This document shows, in pieces, positions 1 through 13,800 of a DNA stretch of 64,000 nucleotides. Position numbers and translations under genes: made by a program. The notes under the pieces are model-generated. The model searched no databases and had not been told where the DNA came from. It saw nothing but the letters and a program-made list of their open reading frames with translations. Each line of letters begins with the position of its first letter. Position 1 is the stretch's first letter. The stretch is from Anisakis pegreffii (taxonomy: Eukaryota > Nematoda > Chromadorea > Rhabditida > Anisakidae): positions 124,001 through 188,000 of the forward strand of contig JAPYMA010000792.1 of the NCBI GenBank assembly GCA_035041965.1. The letters are read 5' to 3'.

Positions 1-3000
1 ACGCAACGATTCGCTCAGTCACTTTTGGGGTTTTAAATGTTAAAATATTATCGCTGCCTTAAATGTTATCTTTAAGTATTAAATATTTTAAATATTATCG
101 CCGCTTTTTAAGAGATTAGATTCCATTCTCAAGATACAATATGCAATCCCGCTTCTAGCAACCAATTTATCCTTGTGATCAATCACTTCAAACCGTTGTT
201 GTACTTTAGATGTTCTTTGCAGTGACACGAGTTATTAATTGCTGAATATTCTGTTAGCTACACGATTCTCGTTTTCGCGATGTCTTTTCCTATTTGCTGC
301 TGTGTGGCATTTTAAGGGAATTCAAACCTTCATATTCCTAATGTCAAAGAGCATAATGAGAATAAGAACAATTACCACAATTCAATCGAGAAATTGCATT
401 TATTAGAAACTGATTATGAATGAAATCCTACGAAACAAATGATTTCGAATAACTTCGAAGCACTTTCCCGTAGAAATCAAATCATTAGTAATATCAAACT
501 GTATAATGAGAATAAGAACAATTACAAAAATTAAATCGGGAACTTGCTTTACTTAGAATCTGATTGTGAATGAAATCCTATGATAAAAATTTTTTGAATA
601 TGTTCGAGGCACTTTCCCCTAGAAATCAAATCATTAGTAGCTAGCGCCGAATGAAAAGAGGTGATGTTCCCAGACTGGAATTTTTTCTCAGCGCTTATGT
701 ATTTTGTTTGCTTCATCAAAACCAATCGACTGCATTGATTCAGCTTTAGCTAATAACGAATTCGTATGCACTTCACATTTATTCTTCTGTTGATGTGCCA
801 ACAAATATCAAATACACCCAACTGAACACGCCATTCGGGTAAAGCATCATCTGTGTGTGTATCTCATTAAAATGCGTCACTTATTAAAATGCGTCAAGCT
901 CCGCATTCATATAACGTGCAATTGCATTGATTTGAACTATCACTGAAATGTCAGCTTACACTATCAACAGTCAATCATTCAGATTGTTTGTTCCGAATCA
1001 ATATATCCCCTTTATACTCCTCAGATATTACATTTAATGAATCCATTTTCGTTTGGATACGATGTTTCCACCGTTTACTTGCAATTGATTGCATGATTTG
1101 TGAATGTTCATCAGTTCATCAACGAGTTATTCGAACTTCAATCACTGCTCAATTGACAATGAATTTCATATATTAGAAGTTTTGTTGAGCACTGAACATC
1201 TTTCTGTTTCATTCGTATTCATAAGCGAAAATCAGTGAACAGATTGTTTGAACGGAATTACTGAATTATCAGCTGGTAAACAGCTCATGATCAACGAACA
1301 ATTCGATTTAAATCTTTTTCTTGTGATTTTGCCTAACTGTTCCATCGTCACTTCTCCTATTTCATCGCTTCATTGAATTTCACTCGAACGAGATTCTCCT
1401 TCGAATAGTTTCAGATAATCATAGTGTTTCACGGTTGACCTTGACCATAAGTGCCATTAATTTGCTTTCAGCGATGTTATTGATGGGCTATTAGAAACGT
1501 CGCTCATGTGCATTCATTCATTCATCTCGCATTGATCCGTTTCTTTTTCTGTTCAATATTCGTTATTATTATTATTATTATTGCCTGTATTCTATTGTAT
1601 TGTATTATACTATCGGCATCTTTTCAGTCATTCCAAATGTTTTGTTTGCATTCCTGTTTCGTGAAATTTCCTCATTGTTGAACTTACAACTGTCCCCAAC
1701 ATTTAATATTTGCAAAAAAAAAATCGAAGCATCTTTTCGAGGTACCATACCCCCCTCTGCTTTGCTAATCAGCAACCGCCTTCGTGCTATTCTGGTAGAA
1801 TGTATTTGTTCGATGTTGCATGCACTAGAACGAAATGCATCGAAAAAATTTCACATCAAGAAAAAAAATTCGTACTCAAATTTTCTTGACGCCATTAATG
1901 AAACAGTTGAACAGATTTATTGGAGGCAATTGAAATCAACGATAATTGTCAGATCCTACTGAAATTTATTGCACATCTAGGTTTCTCGGGTTCTGCTGCT
2001 TCCATTTACATGAAAATAGTTTATCGTTGAACTCTTGACCTCCAGATGCATTCGTCTTCAGAATCTTTCTTCGTTTGTTTAAATTTTCAGGGTGGAGGGA
2101 TCCGAATGTTTTTCCAGTCAAAACTTGATTGAATTAGATTCACCACTCATATCACAGTTTTCGTCGTCGTAAATCGTTGGCATAGACCTGAGCATTTTAT
2201 GGCTGCAGGCAGTCAGTTGACTCATCTTAACATTAAATCTGAATTAGAAATTTCCAAATCAAATCCACAATTTCTCGTAAAAAATATAGATACAAGGTTA
2301 CTGCAGACAGATGTGTGCGTAGTTTGTGTAAATGAATCATTCTACTTGTTTATTTATTGATCAATAAATAAGTAAAAAGAGTAAAGTAATCAAAATGTGG
2401 CAATGCCATGCCTAGTAATGGTCAACTGAACAATTGCTGTAAGTGTTCATTCTTGTTTAAGTATTATATTTGCATATATTTGCTTATTTTCAAATGTTCG
2501 TAGATTTGCGGTGCGATGAGTGCTTGGTGGCTCATTATTATTGTTACTATTAAATGACGTGACGATGATTTTTCTCGAGGGGGAGGGGGTCCAAAATGGT
2601 TTGGTCTCAAATAGAAGCTGAATTTTGGGTTGAGCTTTCTTTCTATGGTTGTATTTCTTTTGCTTCTCCCTCTCCTCATTCTTTCTCCCTTCCATTCTCT
2701 TCGCCATTCTGTTCCCCCTTCCCTTTTCCCCTATTCTTCCAAGTTCAAGGCGGGATGGGGGATTGTGCCCTTAAACTTCCCCCCCCACTTTACTATGCCT
2801 ATGCTATTATTATTGTTAATAAAATTATTATAGTATTGTTGTTGTATTTATAGCTGATTGCAGTGATTCAGTATAAAACGCAATGTTTGCGGAGTGCTTT
2901 TCAAAAGTGGGATTGAAATGAATGCGTTTAAGGAAAGTAAATATACACATATGAAATGCTCCGTGCAGTCTCTCTGCAACTCTCATTGTTGTTGTTTTCG

Positions 3001-4861
3001 AGAACGTAGTGAAATTTTTTGAAAATATTCCATTGCATTTTCGGAATTCTCCTTAAAAATGCTTAACATTTCAGTGATGTTTCAAAATAAATTCTTTTGA
3101 GCAATTGTTCATTGTCAGCTAAACTTTGATAGCAGAATGAAAGGAGTTGATCAAGATAGGAGAAGAGCAAACATATGAGGCTGTGTATTTATTATGGTTG
3201 CCGATTTCTGCATCGATTTATCCAATTTAGCTTTGAAAATTTTTGCATAATTTCGAAATGAACAAAATTAAAGTTGTATGACAAATAATCAGTTCTTGAC
3301 GATATCATGAAGACTGCAATGTAATTTGGATCATCACACACTTTACAAATTTTCACAACGAATTGAAGAATCGCACAGTGAATGTGTTTGTGTGTAACAA
3401 TAGTTGTACGCACACTCCGAATTCATTAATTTCTCTTCAGATCGTTCCAGATTGCATTTTGCCATCTTGTCATTATTGTAACATTTCGAATGAATTACCT
3501 CACATATTCTCTGATGAATTACTACTCATTATTCATAACTTCGAGCACTTGTCAGCAAAATGATATGACCGTTTAAAACGACTAAACGCGATTCAAAATC
3601 GCCACCGTCACATCTAATGAATTTTTTTTCAGTTTTAAACTGAATGCACAGTGGAAGTGTCTTTCAGTGTATTTTTTGGAAGCAATTAGAAAGAATTCCC
3701 ATCGTATTTTCAAGAAAATCCACAAGATGCTATGGTTACTGTGAACAATTGAGCGATATCTTAAGGAATGTTTGTTTTGAATTCGTTTCTTGAGAAAATG
3801 TGAATCCATCTTGAATTACCAACTCGATAGTGTTGCACTCCTGAGAGTAAAATCATTTGCTCTGTGCTAAGAGTAAAATCTGTGCTAAGAGTAAAATCAT
3901 TTGCTTCACGAAAATGTTTGCATACAAATTGTGAACTGAGTGATTGAATGTGTTTACTTAAACAATGATTGTGAACGGTCCATTTGAAGTTTCGTTCATG
4001 ATTTTGCACCATTTCATCGGTATTTTTGTGTTCGCCATTATGAGTAAACGAAACTGTCGTTCAGAAATTTTATGAATTGGGTGTGTATGTTCTGAGTTGT
4101 GTAGCAGCGTTTGGGCTGGTTTTTTGTGAATTATTCAGCTCGCCTTCAGATTTATTAGCAACGTTTGATAATTCGATGTTTTATGTGGTAGGTAGCATCA
4201 GCTGCAAGTGTACGTACTCATCGCTCACATCTGGAATTGTGGAAATCGCTCGTGAATTTATTAGATTCCTCTCGGTTAACAACTCGTTTGCAGTTTATTA
4301 AATCAACAATTACAATTAATAATTGCAAGCATATGACGACTGTCCGTTATATTCATTGAGTGTCTTTGAAAATTTTAAAAAAAAGAAAATCTGCTTTATT
4401 CATTATGTTCAGCATTCCATTCCAGTGTAGCAAACGAAGTCTTCAACTTCTGATAATCAATAATTATCTATGTCACGATATCTTCATGAGCACGACTTTA
4501 TGTCATGCTGTTATCATCATATAAAGCTAGAATCAATATCAAACGCGTTGTTTTAATGTTATTGCGCAAATTCGTTGAGGATGAAATCTTCAGGAATGAA
4601 ATTTACGAATGCAAATTTTCATTTCAATTTGCTTTCAGTTCATCTGATATCAGTCACTCAGTTTGAGTGTATATATCCGATATCCCTATTTATTCGTGGG
4701 TCATTTTATTCGTCGTTGTTATTTTGAGGAAGGTGGTTGGTTATTCTGTGAGTGAACTCAATTGAATATTATATGATATTATTGAAATCAACGGAGAGGA
4801 CTATAATAAATTCAATGATTTTATCGGAAGAAGAAGGAGGGCTATAAAAGAAATAAAAGTA
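1..4861. other. Gene-free upstream region
   Basis: No open frame here has convincing protein character or splice-site support. The stretch holds a 150-bp tandem duplication (340-639), a short ATT microsatellite (about 1563-1582), G-rich and C-rich runs near 2577-2595 and 2750-2790, and a short imperfect tandem repeat of the unit gagtaaaatc near 3845-3900. It presumably contains the promoter of the gene starting at 4862; a tataaaag string lies about 15 bp before the ATG, too close to be a confident TATA box. Confidence 0.6.
340..639. repeat. 150-bp tandem direct duplication (two copies)
   Basis: Positions 340-489 and 490-639 align end to end with a constant 150-base offset. Shared blocks include ataatgagaataagaacaat, gaatgaaatccta and aaatcaaatcattagta. 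The copies differ at scattered positions, by my reading roughly 15 percent, so the duplication is not recent. No coding potential is seen. Confidence 0.85.
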
Positions 4862-7800
4862 ATGACAACAGCATATGCTGCATCTTCTTCAACTATTAAT
4901 ACAACTGGTTTTGGTCATCATCAGCAGCAGCAGAGTAATATGAATTCTAATCAGAGTCTCAGAGATGGATCGCTGTTGAAAAAGAAACAGGAACAATGGG
5001 CAAAAGAAAAAGGTTGGTTTTCGGATTTGTTTCATTTTTGTTCATATCAATTCAGCGATTTGTTCGTGTATTTGACCGGTTCAGGTGGATGAAATTAATT
5101 GTAGCTGGACAATGTCTGCTGAATTCTTGAGCGGCACAACATTTTGATGTATTGTTGGAGAAATTCATTTGTAAGTGAAATTGAGTGACACATTCGTGAA
5201 CCTAATCAGCAGGGCATTTTTTAAAACGCTCTCTTTCTTGTAACAACCGGACCTGTTAACGAGGTCTGTTATACTTTATCAAATCTAATCGAAATATGAA
5301 ATACTACAGATGTACTGTATGAAATACAATAGAGTAGTGGAATTGGATGCCATTTGAGTGTGATCAATTGAGCAGAAGATATTCAATTTTATCGCTACTG
5401 ATGCACATTCTTAAATGCAGCGCAGTATAATCGAATTAAACTCTTAATTTGAGAGCAAAAACAGCCGCAATTTTATAACTTCTTTGCAATCCATCATTGA
5501 TACAAAACGAAGAAGGTGGATGGCATTGTTAAAGAGGATATTCATGAGAGTTTGGAAAACACGAAAGATATCATTATCTGACAGTACCTGCTGGTCACAT
5601 GTTTCATTAATGAACACAGAATTTCCTCTTTTGTAGGGCGAAAGAGAACATGAGTAAACGTTTACAGGCAAGAATTCGATGACGAACGAGAGGTGTTTGA
5701 GTGTTGCATATCCTGCTTACTTTAGATCGAAGAGATTTTTTTTCGGTTTTAAGGGTATATTGATAGTTGATTAATTGCTGATTAATTTCACAATTGATAA
5801 TTTTCACGAATCAGTTATATTCAGCTCTCTGTTGTACTTAGTGCGAACTGTGTGTTTGTTGAATGGATGGTGAAAGCTGACAATCCATGATGGAATCATA
5901 CTGTAAACATTTTCTTAATAGAGCATTCTTAAATTCCTAAATCCGATAGAACGATCATCTTCACTGTATTTTTTTAGGTTTTAAGAATATATTGATAGTT
6001 GATTCCTGTATTCATTTTACATTCTTCTTCACACTTTTCAGAAATGATGCTAAGAATAGACTTTCGCTGTAAACACGTAATCTCTACTCACAGTCTTTTT
6101 TATGAACAGTTATTCATTATTTATGATTTCTGAGAAATAGAGGAAGCGTGACTTTCTGGCTTGTCATCATTGGAACGGTAAGAAATTGAAATTGTGAGTG
6201 ATTGGCAAAATTGAAATCGTAAATGACTAATGAAGACGTGCTTTTGCGGTATGATCCGTTGCATGTAACTGATTGAAGAAGAGCAACAAAAAAATACAAC
6301 TCACAATTGAGATTTTTCTGACGTAGTTTTATTTACGATTTGTATTAACATTCAAAGGGCAATAAGGAGCCGATCGTATTCATAACAATTCAGATCATTT
6401 CTTAAGTTTCATTTGCAGTATTCATTTGTGAATATTATTTTTAAATGACGATAATGTTTGATGTCTTATCGCCATTATGAAGACTGACTGATTCATGAAA
6501 GAGCCTCGGTTTTATCATTACGTATGCACATCAATACATATCATAAATCTTCTTATGAATATTGAAAATTCGAATATTGCGTTACTCCAACTAATGACGA
6601 ATGCATCACGATTCATTTGCAATGCTTTTTTGTATATTACATTGCCAACAGCTATCCATTTGAAATGGTAGAATTGATATTCAGTTTCACAATGTATAGC
6701 AGAAAACTGCATAGCATTATTTTTGTGTTTTCGAAACTGCATCATATGTATGGACAATCTAGTGTTGGGGATTCCACATATCGCTTATCAGCGAAGTGTT
6801 GATTGATACAGCAACGAGCTGAACTAATATGGGAGCGGATACAGCAGGTGGATAGCATTTATACAATGTAAAGGGGAACGTTTGCATTGGTCTTATTGTG
6901 ATCAGTTGAATCTTTTGAAGAGCTGGCATATTCAGTGACATTAGGCTCTCATGTTTGCTTCCAGTCTATTCATAAGTGGTTGGATTCACGCAATGTCGAG
7001 AGTCATTCAAAGCGATGATGTATTTTCAAAATGAATTTTGCAGCAGAATATATATCGATATAAGTTTCCTATCAAATGATATTGCAAAAATGTTGTTGAT
7101 TCTACTAGTGATTAGTTTTGGGATCATTTGACGATCATATCAGCTGCTTTAGACGATCATTTAGTGCTGCATCAATCAAATTATTTCCAGCTACTTGCGA
7201 ATCGTGGTTTCCGTTCGGATCACCAGGTGGAGGCGCACCGAATAGGAAATATGAAGCGTTCAGTCCACAAACTTCTGATGCTGCAGCAATGAAAACGGTA
7301 GGCACCGATTCATTTTTCGTTCCACGATGAAAGTGTCTTCTTGTAATGCTGATTCGTTTCTCAAAATAATTCAAGTTGTATTTCTCACTGTGTCACTCGA
7401 ATACTTCATGAATAGCACAATGAATTTATGCTGTGTTCGAAATGAATATCAATCAAAGCATTTTCACTGTCGACCAGATGCATGCATTCGTTTCCAGCCA
7501 CCGTCCACTTCAGTGCGATTTCTTTTCGCATCTTAAGGATATGATTCAGCAATTCCAACCAAACTGTTCAACGTTCCCATATTCCATTTTCTATGACCGT
7601 CAAACGATGATCCGTTTCGTTTTCATTCCACTCCATAACTTTATTATAGTGGAAATATATTTTATGTCCGAATTTTATTATGTGAGAAAAAAAACAATAT
7701 GCTTCTGTGCCGGAAAAGAAGAAAGGAAGCGATGCACATTTATTTTGCGCATTTATATTATTTATATTAGTTTTCTCACATTGAGCACTGTAATTTTTGT

Positions 7801-10800
7801 ACTCTGTACGAGCATTACGCAGTCTCTTCATACAACTTTCGTTTCGTGTAGCAGTTCACCTTTTGAATATCGCTGATTGCGAGAATTCTCTACCATTGTA
7901 ACTTCGCCGCGAAATGCGAAGATCGTTGGTAATTATGAAGATTCTCGTTCGAATTTACAGAATTTTGTAGCGATTGTTGCGTGCTCTTCTTGCCATAAAC
8001 TATGAATTGAACACTGAGCTTTCATTCGTATATGCCTAGAAATCTATTAGGTTAGAAAAAAATTCATTTGATTAGATTATCGTTTAAGATGGTTGAATTT
8101 AGGATAGACGCTCTCCGTCGCGTCATTCCAATGAAGATAGTGGCCGTTCGAGTGGATCCGACACTAATCACCCACCAAAAGAGGTTTGCTTTATCCAGCA
8201 CTCATATGAAGCATATCTGACTCGAATCTGCAATCCATTTGTCCTCTAATAAGAGTAATTCGCGCATTTCAATGAGCTAACTTCATCTATTATTGATCGC
8301 TAATTGGCACTCATTTCGATGAGTAGTCATTCACATTCAATAGATATTCAGTGCATGTGACGATGAATGAATTTCTATTCTCTGTTATTGCTATTTATGT
8401 ATGGATAAATGAATCCTAAACTCATGGATATATACGTATAATATTAAGTTCTGAAATTGGGATCCCAATCTGAATAGAAATCGCCCAGTCTATGTTTTGT
8501 GTTTCATATGACGATTTAACAATTCTATACAATAGTATGTTACTTGCTATTGCTTCTTGATATAATATTTACAGTTCATTAATAGCGGGGTTGATGTTCA
8601 TTATTCGAACAATTATACATTCACTTACACTGACATCTACAGTTGATTAATTATGTTTATTCAATTTGCTTTCGGAAACTCCAGTTCAGTTAGAATGAGA
8701 TACTATGCGTTTTGCGTCTTGATGAGTGTGTTCTGCAGTTATACTTCGTGGTTCAGGCATGAGGAAACTTTGGACGTACTTGAAGATGTACTCTTGAATG
8801 CATCAATTTTTGTACTCATACTTAAGAATGCATCAGTTTTTCGCACTTGAGAATGAATATCTTCTGGGAATCCAAAACTATTGTTACGCAAATGGTGATC
8901 ATTTTGAATTTGTTGCGGTAAAAAGCAATGTTATGAGTGCTTTATAAGTAGGCAACTAACTGTATATCATCGTATTGCTCGTTTAGCCAGCAGGTGTAAA
9001 TTGATTTTAAAAGTATAATAAAGAGTAGCTGTTCGTAGATTGATGTGCGGACTAGTAAGTGACTGGTTACTTATAACACTGAAACATTCCGATGCTCAGT
9101 TATAATCCGTTTACCAAAGGATGCTTTCTGAAAAACTTGTTACGACACATCATTCAGTCAGAATTTGCGCATTAACGCAAAGTTTTACGTTCGTATTTGT
9201 CCACTGCTACTACTACAATTCCTTTGCAAGTGACTGTAAAATTCATTACTCCAGTTTAGTGATGCGTTAAAAAATTGTTCTCGCTACATAAATGTTTTCA
9301 TGTGTACAGCAGAAAGTTCGTGAGATTAATATTTCGTACCAACGATTGTAAAAGATTAAGATTATTTTTCTTAATGATAACAGTTGTGCGTATATTCTCC
9401 TATTCATTGAATAGTACTTGCTACGACAAGATTACTATTTTGTTTGTTTATTTGTGTTTTACTGATCATCGTCTCTTCTCATTCCATCCTATTTGCACTA
9501 ACGAATAACCGATTCTACCGCATCGTATTGCTCTGGCCACCAAGATGCCAGTAACTTTCCATCTTTTCAAATCTTTTCAGTAGGTCAAATCGCATGCCTT
9601 TTCTGGCTTCCAGATTTTGAATAGTCAATTCATTCAGTCAGTTTTGAACCGCTATTTTGAACGATCCTTAAACATTGAACAATAGCAATAACAATGATGA
9701 TGATGAAATAATGTTAGCAGAGCTGATAACAGCAATAATAAATTTCAAAATTTTCCTGCACACGAACCATTAATTTCAATGAAAGGCAACAACATCCGCT
9801 CATATATCCATCTGCTGTGCTCCAAATTGTCTCATTTGCCTAGTTTTTCATGTGAGCATTCATTTTTTTGTTGACTATAAAATCAGTTCCATGAGAAGGA
9901 TGATTGGTTTGATTTGCAGAGGACGTTTTTATTGGGTTTTGTTGGGCAGAGAGACGCTGCTCTAGGTTATTACTGTTGTTGTTGCTCCAAAAAAAAACGT
10001 GATTTCTTTTTCACTGAATATGCTCTAATCTTATACGTTATACTTTCAGCTGATATATTCTGATTGAATGAAGGGTTTATTTTTGTTCATTTTGCATGAT
10101 ATGTTTGGTGTGATGTGATAAATCGACCCGTCGCGATGGTATTTAGAGGACTCAGTTGCAAAACCAGTTTGTCCCTCCCTTCTCTCATATAATACAATGA
10201 AAAATTATTGCACAATTATAAAATCAATTGAATATTCAAATAGATGATCTATTCTTAAGGTTTTTTTGTCTCTTCCTCGTCTTGAATTTTTAAAATGCGA
10301 TAATTCGCTTGTTTTTGAAATCAATCTCATCATAGTGTCTTGCTTAAATCGTTCATATTCTTATCGTTGCAGCAGGATGTGAATTTGCATCTGTGAGAGT
10401 ATATTTACCTCTTTGCTTGCACAATAGATATTGCTCCTCAATGGATGTGATCAAATTATGTTATGTGATCAGCGAACATGAAATTAATTCGAAACTGATG
10501 GACGTATTTCAAGGATTTCTATTCCAATCCTAATCGACAGTATAACGGAACACTCAAATCATGATTATAGCAGACATATCCTTTCCGCTGTCGTTCCAGA
10601 AGGATCTGCTATCAGGAGACTTCCTGAGGCAATTCTATTGCAATTTTTGTTGTTGTATCAAATTTTTCAAATGCATTCCACATTTCATCATAACAGATCA
10701 TGATCTGAACTTCACAATTACTTCTCCAGTATCTTCTTGAAAAAGAAGTACTGGATGTTATAGAAGATATTATACTCTAAGGTGAAACTCAAGCGATTGA

Positions 10801-13800
10801 TGTGATTGATTACCATTTTAAATTTATCTTGTTCTATTGACATACTTCTTATCAGTAATCTTTATTGCTTCAGCCAACCCACCGACAGCTCTTTATCTTG
10901 TCATATATTCATCCATACATCATTTATTAAATTACTGATGAATGTCCTTGACAACAGAGTATTGAATATTTCTTTATTGATGACATTGTGGCTATGTAAC
11001 TGTGGAAATGAGCGTTTTTGTCGATCTTCATTACTTTTTTGAATCTGACCAAAAGATTCATCTATTCATTTTTATGGCTCTGTTTCACTTTCATTTATAT
11101 TTTTTCAATTCCATTTCTATTTATGTTTTCTACGACATTTTCAGCGTCTCATCAAACAATTAACATTCCTCACATTCCAAGCAAAACTTTTCATCGTGAA
11201 CGGAAATCGAACTGACGATAGCAGTCAAATGATCCTTGAATATCGCTGAAGCTATCGAGCGTGAAACGGTCGTTAATCTGCCTCATATCTGTTTGCATCT
11301 GCTCGATTCACGTTCTCATGTTTTCCTTGAACGCAATATTTATTCTGTCGTTTTGTTCGGATCTTTGAAAGCAATTAGTTTTGTGACTCAAATCCAATTA
11401 AATGATCAAATGGTCTTGAGGACGGGTGAGTTGATAGCTGAAACATCTGTGCGTTCATTAGGTGCGCTTTTGGCTCAATTTTATTTTTCGTAGTGGAGGG
11501 GATAAATAATTCATTACTTTGATTGTTTTGATATTTATTCGATAAGCTTTTCGCTGTCTGTAACCAGCATTTTGATTATTACTATTATTATTGTTGTTGT
11601 TATTACGCTTTCTATTGTCATTATTTCTCCATTATCACACCGTTATATTTCTACGTATCGCTCGCCATAGGTTCAAAATGAAACGAGTAAAATCTAGTGA
11701 TATTATTCACTGCGAAGCTGAGCTGACAGTCAATGAACTTAATGAAATTCAATTCATTCTTTATCTTTAGCCACAAGCTTCGTTCATTACTTGTTTCTCA
11801 TTTACTCAAATTGTCTTCAAATCCAACTCAGTTGCGAGTTTATGCCTCTCTGTTATCACGAATATCACATTCTTCCTTCGATGGCATCCTTCTTTCCGCG
11901 CAGCTAACTATAATAGCGTTGGGAATCATCTATCTTCTTGAAATTCTAACTTAGATTATTGATTTGGCGAGCACAGAGGTTCGGGCTACTCTCCCATATT
12001 GCTGAATGATTTCTAAGAAGAATTAATTGTTTCATTATCATCAAATACCTTCTTCTAATGGATTTTATCCTTAAATCGCACGTTATGCAAGCAATTCGTG
12101 CTATAATGTTTTCGAGACCGAATCTTCATAAGTGCCGATGGCACCTTAAATGATCTATAATTATCTCTTCGTTCGTGACTCTGATAAATTCTCATTGGTA
12201 TTTATATGATTAGATAGTTGTACTGCTGAACACATTGTTGAATTCGGAGATTATTGACGAGCTATCGTGCAATTTGGGTCATTATCAATGTAAATATTCA
12301 ATTGCAATGTTATCAATTTAACGCACCTTGTCAAAATGTCTTAATGTTAATGTGCCATCGATAATATATACTTATTTGACATCTATTCATATTTATAACT
12401 TTATTCGTGAAACTATCAAATGTTCTAGTGATACTGACCGGTAAAAAGGGAGAACAATATCGAGTGTACTTAGAAAAATGTTTGAATGAACTAAATTTGT
12501 TTGGTTATTGCATTCATTGGAATTAAGATTCATGAAAGTTTGCGATTTTTTAAAGTTATTCTTCGGTGAATGTTTCAATAAATACATTAAATGAACCGTA
12601 TTTTAAATTGCTTGATTAAAGTGTAATTCAGATAATGAGATTTTTTTGTGAATAGCAGAATATGGGAAAACAAGAGATTTATGAGGTGATTCTAAGCAAT
12701 TTCGTATGAACACGTAAAAGTGCGATGAACAGTTTCCTGTTTGGCGATTATGATCAAAACGTTTCAGTTGCTTCGAAGTATCCTAGTGACCAAATAAGAT
12801 GCGAAATCGTATTGTGAAAATATCGTTCTTTCCTTCTCGCTTTCCTTTTCATCTTCCATCTAGTTGATTAGAACGTAAGAAAGGAAACACATAATCAAAC
12901 GATGCACTTTTCATGCATTTCATCTTCAATTCTATCAGATTAACACTCGCAAAAAAAGAAATTATTTCCATTTCTAACGATGACCGTCTATCGAAGTTCT
13001 AAGACTCAGAATTATTACAATATTGCGAAGATAGAATATATGAATTCGGTCGAGCAAAAATTTGGAAAGTATGCTGGAATATGCAGGTTCCGTTGAATGA
13101 CCAGGTTGTTCATGATCGATGACGGTTCATACTCGGATTATCGTTCTCTTATAAGAGAAATGAAGAGAATCTAGATACTGAATATTTCGAGTGCATTGAT
13201 AAGTTGTCCCGATGAAGTGTTTTTCAGTGATTACTGTTATTGAGAGATCATTATTTCAGGACTCAGAAGGCGTTATAAGAGGTCCAACTTCACAACGGAT
13301 CCCCTGCCCGTTCTCAGTCGCCTCTACAAGCAGCGCGCATCCATCTGTGATTCTAACGCAACCTGCTCAGGTTTCCGTTTTTCCGTCGTTTTTCCGATAA
13401 GATGCTGCTTTGTTAGAGATGTTCGAATCGAACATTTTTTCACTCTTTACGCTTCGGTATTAAAGAAGACGTAAGAAGTGCACTAAATTGTAAGAAATGA
13501 TCAATTAATTGGTATCGTAAGAGCATCATCGAGATTGCTTCTTAAAGACTAATGGTTCTTGTCAATTTTGACCCTTCATACTTCAGTTAAATACCCTTAT
13601 TTTGTGAGCTTCTTTCCTCGTCCGAAATATTTCTTTAGAGGAAACGCGATCAACTCTACATTTCTGCGCGTAGGAATAAGTTCGTCCGTTGATATTCTCA
13701 CCAATCTTGATTACATCTTATCGATAAAAAGTACAATTCAAACGATTGTATCATACACTCTTGATTCGTTATTTATTTGACCATTCATACTGTTTATCAT

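Noticed and set aside
1600..1962. 120-codon open frame
   Set aside because: Starts in AT-rich repeat-like sequence, with no family motif and no splice context.
7433..7876. 147-codon plus-strand open frame
   Set aside because: Lies in an intron of the coiled-coil gene; composition is that of AT-rich noncoding DNA (Phe, Ile, Ser, Tyr) and no motif is seen.
10561..10650. Possible extra exon in the 8184-13259 intron
   Set aside because: An acceptor-like site and a short open stretch exist, but no donor keeps phase 0 on both sides.
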